Assembly (NCBI RefSeq): GCF_018320785.1
Contig: NC_054876.1
Span: forward strand, 9,054,707 to 9,118,706
Source of the DNA: Cheilinus undulatus
Lineage: Eukaryota > Chordata > Actinopteri > Labriformes > Labridae
Length of the DNA: 64,000 bases
Direction: 5' to 3'
Shown: positions 32,275-43,089 of the stretch, piece by piece
Layout of the letters: each line of letters starts with the position of its first letter
Numbering within the stretch: the first letter of the stretch is position 1
Notes under the pieces: model-generated
What the model was told of the DNA's origin: nothing
The model's input: only the letters and a program-made list of their open reading frames with translations
Database searches by the model: none
Translations under genes and position numbers: made by a program

Positions 32275-35200
32275 TCAGGCTTGAGGCTCATCTGGCAGCC
32301 CTTCTAACAGTGCAGGGTTTTTCCTGTAGATGTAGGCATTAGGATCGTCGTCCAGCTTCACCAGCTCAGCCAGTGACGACACACAGGGATCGTGATCCAC
32401 CAGCATCGTGGGCATGCGGGATGATTTACGCTCGATACGACAGGAGCGACGCACCGGGGTCAGAAACTTCAGATCTTTAATGTTACTCTTCCTCCTGGAG
32501 GAACCCAAGCTGACCTCACCTTCGATTGTCTTCTTCACACTGAAAGAAAAGAATTTAAAACAAAATGTTCATGTTGGAGATAGTGGGAGCTGAGCAGCAC
32601 TGGTCTATACCCGTCATCTTTTGTTAAAGTCTTTAAAGACTGGAATTTACATATGTTGCATTTAATAACAAATGTCAATGTTTACAGTAGGGCAATATCA
32701 TTTATAACAAAGTTTATGTTCATGTTGATTTAAAAAAAGGAAAAGAAGTTGACAGCCTGATGCTCAGTAAAACGTTTACAATAAGAGCCAATAACAGCAG
32801 CCTCCCCACTGACAAAACACAATCTGTTTGAAATGTTTAGTATCAATGGAGAATTATTTGATATTAATTAAATAAAGGAACATTTTATTGGAGGTAAAAA
32901 TCAAATTATATCACTGCCTGATCGATACATGACAAAAATTGAAGTCCAAAACACCAAATATTGGATAATGTATTGTTTTTAATGATCAAAGACAGCAGAT
33001 AATCTCCTGCAGTCTAATTTCAACAAATAAGTTGCCAACATTTGGAAAGTGGTCAGAACTGGTGAGGAGTCCTCCCACTATTCCAAATGTTGTCAACACA
33101 CTTTGTAATTTAGACAGCTCTTCCAACAGGTTAAAAATAGGACTGAAGATCATTTAGTTTCTGTAGACTGATATCACTAGCCCTTCAAAAAAAAAAAAAA
33201 AAAAGAGATTTTGTCATTTTAAAAAACATGGCATTTAAGAGTAGTAGCTATGTTTACATGGACCATTTGTAATCAGAATATATGCCTGATCTGAGTAAAA
33301 TGCTTCATATAAACACTGCATTCGTAAAAAAAACCCACAGCTCATTCTGTAAGAAATTTCATTCCGACAAGAGGGTTGGTTTATGCCAATAATTGTTTGG
33401 ATCAGCGTCCATGAAAACACTCGATCTGATCATCTATCCCTGTTCAGGGTGAGTTTTGTGTTGCTGCACATGTCTGCCCCCACGTGAGTAGGAGTTAAAA
33501 AAAAACAAGTGGGTGCTGGCGATTTATTTACAACAAAGACGAAGAATTTCTTCTTCTACAGCAAACTTTTGGTAGATCTAACTGGTGGGATGATGAACAT
33601 GTAAGAGCAGTTTTATTCAGATTAAATGTATGATACATGAGCACTCATATCTGAGTAAGATCATCTTTTAGCACCATGTAAACAGAGAAGTTTAAATCTT
33701 TCATCAGAATAGATTCAATTGGATTGTGAAAAAATGCTCTTGTTACCACAGCTACTGTTTCTGAACTCCTAAACAGTTGATTGAGATCAGCTAAAGGACT
33801 CACCTCTGCAGGTACGGCGTGGTCTTCACGCTGTACTTCACCACTGAAGCTTCCTCCCTCTGTGGTGTGGTCTCCATCACACCTTCATCACTGTCTGCCT
33901 CCTCAGCATCGTCCATCTCCCCTTCCTCTTTATCATTTTCTTTTTCTTCATCCTTCACATGCACAACCTTCAGCTGCTCCTCAACATCCTCAGTCTTCTC
34001 ATTCTTCAGCTCCTCTTTCTCACAGTCTTCTTCTTCATTCCTGCTCTCAAGTTTAACCTCAGCACAGAGGTCTGTCACCTGTAAGACTTCTGAAACAAAC
34101 AAAAATACAAAAAAAAAAAAAAAAAACGTATTTAATCATAGATAGGCCTGTTGACATGGCCTAAGTATCCAACTTTGTTTTTTGCCTTTTGTGGTAACAG
34201 TATTATACCAGTATTACAAATTAGAAGAGATGCATTTAAATGGATATTCAGGTCCTACAACCCCCTTCTCCCTCAAAAGGCAAACCTGTGATGGTATACT
34301 AAAGTCGTATGTGAGCATTAGATCACAGAAAATTATTTTATAAGTTTGTCTGTGTTCACTTCTTTGTAGCTGCACCTGTGCTTTTAGGTTTCGTCTCTAC
34401 CCTGCTGAGTTGTTTAGCTGCTATTGAAAAAGTCCGGTCTGAGAGTTGACTATAAAAGCACGCGCAACAACTATGGACTGCTCTTGTGAAGGACTTGTCA
34501 GAGATACCATGTTTATTATGGATTTAACTTAGCTTTAGCAGCGCTACTGTGTTTAGAGTGGCTTCTCCGACCTCTTTAACGCCACAATGGGGCAACTGAG
34601 GCTCAGTTGGTTGTCAGGTTGTCTCACAATCAGAAGGTTGCGAGTTCAGTCCCCATCTCCTGCAGTCACATGTCAATGTGTCCTTGGGCAAAACATTTAA
34701 CCCCAATTTGCTCCAACTGCTTTGTCTGTGTTGTGTAAATGGGTACAGATGCGATTGAACAGGATTAGCATTCTCCATAGCAACCTCTGCCATCAGTGTG
34801 AGTGAGGAGTGAATGGTGTGAAAGAGTATGAATGTGTAGATGTGACCTGTAGTGTAAAAGTGCTTTGAGTAGTCAGACCATTAGAAAAGCACCAAGTTCA
34901 CTTACAACATGCTTATTTCAATCATGAGCTTAAAAGCAAGCAAGTCAACAGTTAAAACACATATTTAAACAGGCTATTGTAATACGAGTCACTGCAGCAC
35001 TTGTGTTAAAGCCCCAGACAGGCCGACAGACGCTTTGCAAAGTGAGCACACTCACTTCATATTGCTATTATTTTTACTTGGAGAGAAGAGATCAAACCTT
35101 TAACCTCATTACTGTACCTCACATTAATCTGATGGACACAAACGAATGACATTTGGCTTGTTACCTGGCTGACCTTCAGTGTCAGAGTGAAACATGCTGA

Positions 35201-38200
35201 TGAGTCGACTCTGCTGGGCTACTGCTGGAATGGATTTTTACCATTCTGTGTAAGGCTGAACGATTTGGGAAAATAATCTAATTGCGATTTTATGTACCCC
35301 AATATTGCGATTGAGATTTGATATGCAATTTTTACCTAAGTTCCTCATCTTACATATTTTCCAACAAACAAGCAATAAATCATTATATATTATAATCAAC
35401 ACAATATTAGACTAAACAAGGGCAGAACAATTTTGAATAAATATCTAATGGTGATGATTTTGACTCATATTTCAAATTGGATAGGAATTATTGTATTGAA
35501 GAGAATGAGAATTTTTATGTCATCCTCATATTTGATTAAAAAATGTACAAAATGAAGAAAGTAGGATTTGTTGTAGTCTATTCTAAAAATGGGTGTTGAA
35601 TGTTTGCATGATATGTTATGCATAACATCTCTGCTGCAAAAACATAAGTTTTAAACTGGTATTTTGACTCAAATCTCAGGTTAAAGAAATATTTCAACCC
35701 CTGCAATTTGAAAATAGCAGCAGGCCATACTGCAATTTCATCTAATTTTCAATTAATTGCCTGGCCTTACTTCTGTGGCAAAATTTTTACTGGTTATGGT
35801 ATTAATACAGGTGTGCCCCTACCATATTCAGGAGTATTTACAATTTGTAAACTCATATCTGAGGGAAATCTCATCAGTCCTCAGCTCCACACATTAATGC
35901 ACCATTTAGACTCAACCAGTCAAAGCCACGCTGTAAAACTGATCAAATTCTGATTATTTTGTTTCAGTTCAAAAACTATTTCTAACAGAAAAAATTCTTT
36001 TCCTGTTTGTGCACACTCTACAGACATCTATTTCCTTTTACAACTATTGTTTTTGTAAATTGAACTTGATTTTTTGCATCCACTTTGAAGAACATTGTGA
36101 CCTGGATTTTTGATAAAAGTTAATTAAAGTGTTAATATGAGTTAAAGCTATCAAAAAGTGAATACTGCTCCAGTCCTTGAATTTCCCTTTGGATCAATGA
36201 ATTATCCATCTATCTAAACTCAGCTTTCAATAACAAACAAAACCTGTAGAAAGGAGTCCAGACAAGTTAAGAGCTCATTTTCTCAGTCAGCCAGCTCTCC
36301 GTGGTTAGATCAGATATGTAGTGGATTTGTGTGGATCAGCTGTAGTAGATTTTAGGTATACATCTACAGAATCATATAGGAAATGGTATACTCAGCAACA
36401 TATAATGCTGTATATTATATATAATCTATATTGATGTTTGTATCTGATGTGTTATCTTTGCCACTAATGATTGTTGGGTAAGCATCTTCATGATGAGTAA
36501 GTTTGACATTTGTAATAGTTGAAGAACTGCTGTGATTGGATCAGGAGTCGACTAAGGCGGGTACTTGTATAAAAAATAACTTTTTGTCTGGGACTGTTTG
36601 TTTTCCTGCTGCACAGCTACAAAGATCACATTAAACCTTTGAATTTTGAAATACAATTTTTCTGAGTATTTATTTAAAATATAAAAGGACTATGATACAG
36701 TATAAACATGTTCTATATTGTTAGAAACTGTTTTAATACAGCTTCGAGCACACACGTAAAAACTTACCATCATTGCATCTGGAGGGCGTCTCCATGGCCT
36801 CCAAAGCATCACAAAGGTTCACAACAATCTTTTACAAAGAAAACAAAGACAAAAACAATTTTTATTACTGCAGACAATAACATTTCAAACACCATGAAAG
36901 CAAAAGCAGCCTGTTTTCTTACATCATCCACTCTGTCCTGCTGGCCTTCAAACAGATCGTCAGAGTCCTCCAGCAGGTCCAGAGTCGTGTTCATGATGGC
37001 AGGAGTCTGACAGTGTGTCGTCACCTCTGCTCTCTGAGTATCTGCACAGAGAGCAGCAGCAGAATCTAGATTCTCCGCTTCCTGAACATGCTGAGGTTCA
37101 GGGTTGATTTGTTTGACTGACTGAGTCTCAACATGAGACTGAGTCTGAGGTTTAGGTCCACTTGCAGGTTTTGTAGAAACTTTTGTTTTTGGTTGGATTG
37201 CTGTTGTCATGGCAGGTCTTTTGAATGTCTTTCCCTTCGAAGCTAGCCAGTTTGCAAGTTTAGCTCTGCAGAGAAGACAGAAACATTTTTGTTAAAAATT
37301 TCTGATGTTATTGCAAACATGAGGAGCGAGAAGAAGTGTATTCATAAATATCATTTCCATCCTTCCTTTTTTTCCTGCATTAATGAGTAAATACCAGGTA
37401 TTTTCTTTGGAAGTACCTACTTGTCTCATTATAATCACCTTTGCTTTCCTAGGATAAGACAACTTTAGGGGGTGCATGATATTGATTTTTTTGCCAATAT
37501 TTAATACACAGATTTTTACAAATTAATTTTAGCCAATACCAATATATATATTTTTTTGATACTTTAATTTTTATTGAAGTTTCATTTTGAAGCATAGTGA
37601 GAACAGTTCTCATTTGAGCCATATATTTACAACATTCTGAGTAAATGTGTTAAACAGAAAACAGGCAAAAAGACAATAAAAAAACAAAACAAAACAGTCA
37701 TGGTTACCAACAGCTATAGTCAAAGTAGTTTACATATCAGTGATTCCTTATGTATCTTTCACTGTGTCGTAAATTATCCATTTTTTCACAAAAATATCCC
37801 CCTTCAGTCTAAGATGATAGGTCATTCTTTCCATAGTATAGATCTCTCTTATGATTTCTAGCCATTGGTTTACAGTAGGGGGTTCAGTCTTGCACCAGTT
37901 TCGTGTTACTGCCTTCTTGCATGCGATCAATAATATTTTAGTTAAGTATCTATCAGCCAATACCAATATTTAAATGTAGTTCAGACCTAAAACTTCAGTC
38001 CTTGAAACCCACAACTAAAATTTGAGGATGAACAATTTTCAGTCCTTAAAACAGACATAAAAATGTTAGGAATGATGACGAATAAAGAAAAGACTTCAGC
38101 TGACATAGGTCTGTTGGTCCTGCCTAAAACTGCACTAATGAGAGAAGATTTATATATCCAAAATATTGGTTGTAAATACTGACAAAAATGTTCATATCTG

Positions 38201-41200
38201 CCAATATGATGATTCACTTTAAAAGCATAAATCTGCCAACACTAAAATAATGCCAAGTGACAAGGACAAGTTAATTTCTAGTTTCTTTTTTAACTTTAAA
38301 AATATATATTTTAAAAAACTTATCTGGGGAAAAAATGATGCTTTTTGATACCATACGTTTACAATAAGTTAGTGTGTTGTTTTTAAAGCTTTAACATATT
38401 GTTAAGCACTGAAGCATAAAAAAAAAATACTTTGGCTCTTCAGATTAATTTTTAACCAAGCTGCAGCAGGAACAAAAGAGAACTGTCAAACTGCACTAAT
38501 TATTTGGTAAAATTCTTGGTAACAAAGCAATGTAAATAAATGTGTGCATATTAGAGAGTTTGCAGCATTTCAATTGAAATTTTGATATAAAAACAAGAAA
38601 TTCATTGGGTACCTTTGACTTGTGTGTTTGTTGTTGTGATATCCATATAAAGGGTCACTGTAGTTTGGCTTTTAATACAGTTGTGATGATTAAAAAAATT
38701 TAACCTCCTTATGTAAAAAGTAACTCTGAAATAAGACTTCCTGCAGCACTAAGGCTAAGAAATTGATAATATTTAGATGAAATCACATTATATCCTACTG
38801 CAAATCCCACAAGGTACAATGTTTCTTTAACCTGAAATGTGTCAAAATAAAATCTTTTTGCAGCAGAGATGCTATTCTCTACATATCATGAAAAAAATCA
38901 AGTGTCAATTCTTTTAAAGAAAAATTAACAAAATAACTACTTTCTTTTTGTATGAATTTATGAAAATGGTCAAAAAATGTCATTTCAATACAATTCATAT
39001 CAAATTTGCAATGCCATTCAACCAATCACAATTAGATGTTTTTCAAAACTGGTCAGTCCCATTTGGTACCGCATCAACAGAATTACAGTCCTCAGTGGTC
39101 ACGTTTTTGTTTTTAATGACAAAAAAACCTGCACACATAGACTACCAAAATGTTAAAAATGAGTTCACCTACAACTTTTGATCAACTCATTCCCTATTTT
39201 ACTGTAATTTTTTTTTACTGTATTTTCTGTAAAAAATAAATATTGTTTTGCTGATTTTAATCTTGATTTATTTATCACCTTAACTTGGAACATCAAAGCT
39301 TGTTCTCCCATGATAATTTGTTAATATTGATCTCTAGAAAATCAATGTTATCACAGAAAACAGTGCAAAATTAAATGCATGCATGCATGCATGTCCTCTC
39401 AGGGCTTCTGTACTCTTTAAACATTTGTTTTTTCCTGTCTCCATGTTTAGTCACTTGAGAACCACTATATGCACCTGTCTAAGAAACAGTTTTTTAAGCT
39501 TCTGCACTTACTACCGATCTTAAAATAACAGATTGTGTGGTTTAAAGACATGGTATTAAAAAGTACTAATTTACAGAAAATTATCATAATGTTATTTTTG
39601 AAGTTCAAAAATCAGGTACTGTGACGAGCCTGTTTTTATGTGGGAATATTTACCTTCTCTCCTCAGCAGACTCCACGTTTAACCTGTACTGACTGATGGT
39701 GCTCGAGACAGGAGGTTTGCTGACCTTCCTGTCTGTCACCGAAACTTTCGGCTTTGACATCTGATTCCCGATTCCTTTGCTGGGGGCCACTTTAGTGTTT
39801 CTGGTGCTGGTACTGGTCAGTGTTGCTGGGATAGTTCTAGCAGGGGGGCGAGCAGAGCTGAATCCAGCAGGAGGGCGGCCGCTAACGGAGGGCTTGGACA
39901 CATGAGTAGGCTTTTCTGACACCGACTTTGACCTTATAGGTGCAGGTTTCTGTGAGCCATTCCTTAGTGTGTCAGCAAAAGACTTGGACCTCATCTTCGT
40001 CATGTTTCCAGCCATTTGGCTCTCTGTTTTGGGTGCTGATGGTTTGGGATCTGCCTCACCTACGCTGCTGCTTGACTTCCAAATGGATCCAATTTTTGAC
40101 TGGATAATCTTGCCTTTGTACATGCCAGGAGCAGATTTCAGCGATGGAACAGCAGCTGGAGGCTTTGGAGCTTCAGCAACCATCTTTTTGTGTTTGACAG
40201 CCTGTTCAGACAGGAATGCCTGGCTGTGTGTTTGACGTTTTCTGACCTCAGTAACAGCAGCTCCTTTCCCATTTCTCTGCACAGTCTTTTTCAGGGCTTC
40301 ACCAGAAGCTGACCTTGTATCTGCTTTTTTCTCCTTAGCTTTAAGAGGAACACTTTTTGCCAGGGTTTCCTCTTTTTTGTTGCTTTTCAGTTGGAAGGGA
40401 GGGGCAGAACTTTTCTCTTTCTTAATACTGGGCTTGCTTCCAAATGCTGGCTGAGCATTTTCCTTGTTTTCCTAAAAGAAATAAAGTTTAGTAGCATTTT
40501 TACACCCTTAAAAACATTTGCAAGTAATAATAAGTAAGATAACATAAAGTGTGGGAAAAGACACAAAACTACGAGAGCTTATGTGAAGCCTCCAGATGGA
40601 GGGTGGGTTAGTGCCCAAAAGTGGGCTGTAGTGCTTTTTTCACCAGGGAATAAATGCATGCCTGGAAAAAATTCTGGCAAAACATCCATGATGTATGGAA
40701 GCAGATATACAGTGCATGGAAAATATCCTGAAAACCCAAAACTGGCATGTTATCACTGGAAACAGTAAAAAATAAAATGTATGCATGCTTCTGTACTCTG
40801 TAAACATATTTGTTTTGTCCCATCTCTGTGCAACTTAAAATTGGCTCTGAATCCTGACAAAACCAAACTTGTGATTTCTTCCAACTCAAAGAAAAAGCTT
40901 CTTACCAAGCCCCTGAACCTTACCACATCTCAGGGTGATGAAATTGAATCTGTCTTATTATAAATACCTTGGGTTTAGAATAGTGATCTTCTGACTTTAA
41001 GCCTCATATGGAGCAACTTTTACTTCAGAAGTAAGTCTTGCTTTTCTTTTGCTGCAAAGAAAAGACTTGTTGTGGCCACTTTAATGCCTTTGATTGATTA
41101 TGGTGGTATTTTATATATTCATGCATCTTCCCAATGCCTTAAATCTTTAGATACTGTTTAACATGAGGTTTATAACAAATTTTAATTCATCTTTGGATTC

Positions 41201-42636
41201 TGTATGATCAAGTTGGATGGCCTTCATTTGCTGCGTGTAGACAAATCATTAGCATATCCTTATTTATAAGGCAATACTTAACCTATTTCCAGGAAAAAAG
41301 TTTTGGAAGCTTAAGGGTGAATCCCATTTCTACTCCTTAGCCCTTATCTTGGCCCTACCCCTTGGTTTTGCACGTTCACATCAGGTGAAGAGGTATCCCA
41401 GTTCTCTTTTAAATCGAGAGCTGGGGCTAAGGGCCAAGGGCTACATAACCCTTGAAACGAAGATTTTCCAGGACCACACTTGAAACCAAGAGGTATGATG
41501 AGTTTCCCTCCACACACAATTGTGAAATGTCACAACGAACTACAATGGAGGAACATAAATGTAAAAATATTTTCGGCATAGTGATTATAGAAAACACAAC
41601 AGTTGTGTTTTCACATATATTCAATCTTTAGCCACTGGGATGGGAGATTATTGTATTTTTGGTATAAATAAATGCAGAAGATCAACACGCAGACCCAAAG
41701 TATGAACGAGATGGTCGAAGCTTTATCGTCACCTCTGATGACACAGCTGTTTATCGGCAATGTGTGATGATGAACAGCAATCAAGTGGAATCTCGTTTCT
41801 TAATGGAAGGTTTTCACCCCTACCCCTTACCACTCTGTTTCAAGGGGCAAGGGTAAGGGGTAGAAATGGGATTGACCCCTAGTCTTCACACTATGACAGT
41901 CACAAGATTTGCTTTTGCCATCTGTGCCCAAAGTCCAACTTGAAATGGGTAAAAGAAGTCTGCTTCTGCAGCCTGGAATCTTCTTCAAGAAAAAAAAGTC
42001 TGGGGAACTGGTCTATTTAAACTGATTTAAAGTAGGTTAAAGATCTTGGAGGAAGATGCACCAAGTTATAGATGTTTTTATTGAGGACTTTCTGCTCGGT
42101 GACAAGGGATTTGGTTGATCTGTATTTGCAGTTGTTTTATGTTTAATGTTGCTGCCTGTCTTGGCAAGGGCAAACTTGTAAATGAGATTCTTAATCTGAG
42201 TCAGGCTTTCTTTGGTTATATACATTTAAATAAAATACATTTTAAAAAAAAAATCAATAATATGTTTGCTCCGTCTAATGTCCATGTATACATTTTCATT
42301 TAATTATCATGTGGTCAAAAATATTCTGTAATTTGGGTCATGATACATTGCCAAGGAGGTGGTGGTGGGTCCTGAGACTACACAACTTGAGAACCACTGA
42401 TCTAAAAACAAAAAGACGTTTTACAAAATAATAAATACAAAACTGACAGAGGAAAACAAAATAAATTTACAGCTTTGTGAATAATTGTTCAACTACACAT
42501 GCAGTAACATTCAAACTAAAAGCTGAAAATAGATAATTAACAGTCAATGTAACCGGATGAGAAATTAATATTAACATTTACATAAACTTACCTTCTTATT
42601 GGCGTGGTTTCGTCTTGAAACTGTCACTACGTCCAT
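32275..42636 (-). CDS. ckap2: CKAP2-family mitotic spindle/microtubule protein, complete, 6 coding exons
   Basis: Coding exons in gene order (minus strand): 42636-42592, 40471-39654, 37265-36923, 36828-36768, 34089-33804, 32539-32275. All junctions are GT-AG in phase; total 1818 nt, 605 aa. Starts MDVVTVSRRNHANKKENKEN. Family marks are SQAF near the N-terminus, a KGKIIQSKIGSIWKS motif (CKAP2: RGQIVQSKINSFRK), and EERRAKLANWLASKGKTFKR. The C-terminal domain holds VKYSVKTTPYLQSVKK, FLTPVRRSCRIERKSSRMP and DHDPCVSSLAEL. Most of the protein is basic, low complexity and Ser/Pro/Lys-rich, with an acidic Glu-rich stretch in exon 5. CKAP2 and CKAP2L bind and stabilise spindle microtubules and are destroyed at mitotic exit. 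The TTPYLQSVKK and QSKI motifs favour CKAP2 over CKAP2L, but the paralogue is not certain. It is shorter than the human proteins (about 680-750 aa); the central helical block between the EERR motif and the C-terminal domain is hardly recognisable. Confidence 0.88.
34590..34910 (+). mobile_element. tRNA-derived SINE-like repeat (ckap2 intron 5)
   Basis: Head GGCTCAGTTGGTTGTCAGG and a B-box-like GAGTTCAGTCC (34642-34652). The body contains TGTCCTTGGGCAAAACATTT and the tail AAAGTGCTTTGAGTAGTCAG followed by AAAAGCACC. This layout matches a very abundant fish repeat with tRNA-like promoter. Opposite in orientation to the host gene. Confidence 0.7.
35251..35769. mobile_element. Composite hAT MITE family, copy D (ckap2 intron 5)
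   Basis: Ends TAAGGCTGAACGATTTGG and ATTGCCTGGCCTTA. Flanks ATTCTGTG (35243-35250) and CTTCTGTG (35770-35777) differ at one base. A second internal head (AAGGGCAGAACAATTTTG) lies at about 35418, 167 bp in. This is the same architecture as copy B. Confidence 0.8.
36165..36222 (+). repeat. LINE-type 3' tail fragment
   Basis: CTTGAATTTCCCTTTGGATC followed by AATGAATTATCCATCTATCT. This is a diverged form of the familiar fish LINE 3' end that runs into a (ATCT)n tail. Confidence 0.5.
37555..37966 (-). mobile_element. L1-like LINE relic, C-terminal part of ORF2 (ckap2 intron 3)
   Basis: The minus-strand ORF at 37966-37748 reads ...ACKKAVTRNWCKTEPPTVNQW, then LEIIREIYTMERMTYHLRLK. This is the conserved C-terminal end of L1-type reverse-transcriptase polyproteins (the xW....PT...W......MEK/R.TY pattern). 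The rest toward 37555 is 3' UTR-like. 5'-truncated, as usual for LINEs. It interrupts an older repeat with AGCCAATACCAATAT on both sides (37535 and 37957), probably its target duplication. Confidence 0.7.
38751..39062. mobile_element. Composite hAT MITE family, copy E, inverted and degraded
   Basis: Starts TAAGGCTAAGAAATTGATAA and ends AACTGGTCAGTCCC. The interior has CACAATTAGATGTTTTTC and TCATATCAAATTTGCAATGC, reverse complements of words in copies B and D. No target duplication is recognisable. It is the oldest-looking copy. Confidence 0.5.
39190..39463. mobile_element. hAT-like repeat fragment (ckap2 intron 2-side spacer)
   Basis: Ends in CACTTGAGAACCACTA, a hAT-type terminus like that at 5.87 kb. 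Inside, TTATCACAGAAAACAGTG, a GCATGCATG run and GGCTTCTGTACTCTTTAAAC recur at 40.75-40.83 kb. Left end not resolved. Lies in the intron between coding exons at 39654 and 37265. Confidence 0.55.
39376..39394. repeat. GCAT microsatellite
   Basis: Four to five GCAT units inside the hAT-like fragment; palindromic (ATGCAT). Confidence 0.8.
40838..42265 (+). mobile_element. LINE relic (CR1/L2/Rex-like), interrupted by a MITE
   Basis: Plus-strand peptide remains include ALNPDKTKLVISSNSKKKLL and ...YKYLGF near 40960. Further on come LDTV-, RF- and ILIYKAIL-like pieces to about 41290, and after the MITE a SVP...LEMGKRS-like piece near 41930-41960. These are successive motifs of the C-terminal part of the reverse-transcriptase ORF of a common fish LINE. 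The tail near 42220 is AT-rich with AAATAAAATACA. Frames are badly broken. The same family is at 48.3-49.1 kb. Confidence 0.7.
41308..41880. mobile_element. MITE nested in the LINE relic
   Basis: Left end GGGTGAATCCCATTTCTACT followed by CCTTAGCCCTT. The right end, read on the other strand, is AGGGGTCAATCCCATTTCTA followed by CCCCTTACCCTT. This gives inverted ends of about 31 bp with few mismatches. Sub-terminal CCCTACCCCTTGG and its mirror follow. No ORF of substance. The target duplication could not be fixed, so the superfamily is left open. Confidence 0.75.
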
Positions 42637-42639
42637 GGT

Positions 42640-43080
42640 GAAACTTCAACCAAGTTAATCTAAGGAAAAGTCTAGACAACGACCATAGAAATACATATAT
42701 TAAAATGACTAAAATGAGTCGAGTCAAATTTTCCGTTCATTCAGCAAACACGAATAAAAAGCCAACGTTTTAGAACGTTAGCGGTTAGCAAACATTGCCC
42801 ATAATTTCTACTCTTGTAGTTTGACTTTATCTACTCTCATATTGAAATAAAGAAATATCAAATGTAAACGTACCCCGTTGTCTTCCTTTGTAGTGTAAAA
42901 ACCGAGGAGAAACTCCTCCAACGGCGACTTCTCACCAAAACAGTCACACGTCTGTTTGTCCGGGTGCGGATAACTCCCTTAATTTGACTTATCGCGGCTG
43001 CGAGGCTATTGGTCAAACGAGTATCGCGAGACTTTAAAAACAACCAATGGTGTCTCAAAACCGAGAACGAGATTTTCAGA
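42640..43080 (-). promoter_or_regulatory. ckap2 5' UTR intron, noncoding exon and promoter (minus strand)
   Basis: Upstream of the ATG at 42636, a minus-strand acceptor (TTTCCTTAG) lies near 42660. A donor (ACAACGGG|GTACGT) lies at about 42873, so a noncoding first exon probably starts near 42900-42970. Just beyond is a CpG-rich segment with two CCAAT boxes, ATTGG at about 43007 and CCAAT near 43045 on the plus strand, and a TCGCGAGA core near 43023. Exact start site not determinable. Confidence 0.55.
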
Positions 43081-43089
43081 AGATCTCCG

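Larger units (their letters stand above)
40745..42397. mobile_element. hAT-like repeat split by a LINE (outer layer of a nested insertion)
   Basis: The left part (40745-40835) repeats the sequence of the 39.2-39.46 kb element: TTATCACTGGAAACAGT, ATGCATGCTTCTGTACTCTG, TAAACATATTTGTTTTGTCC. The matching right terminus, CAACTTGAGAACCACTG, appears only at 42380-42396, about 1.5 kb on. The sequence between is a LINE relic with its own insertion. Located in ckap2 intron 1. Confidence 0.55.
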
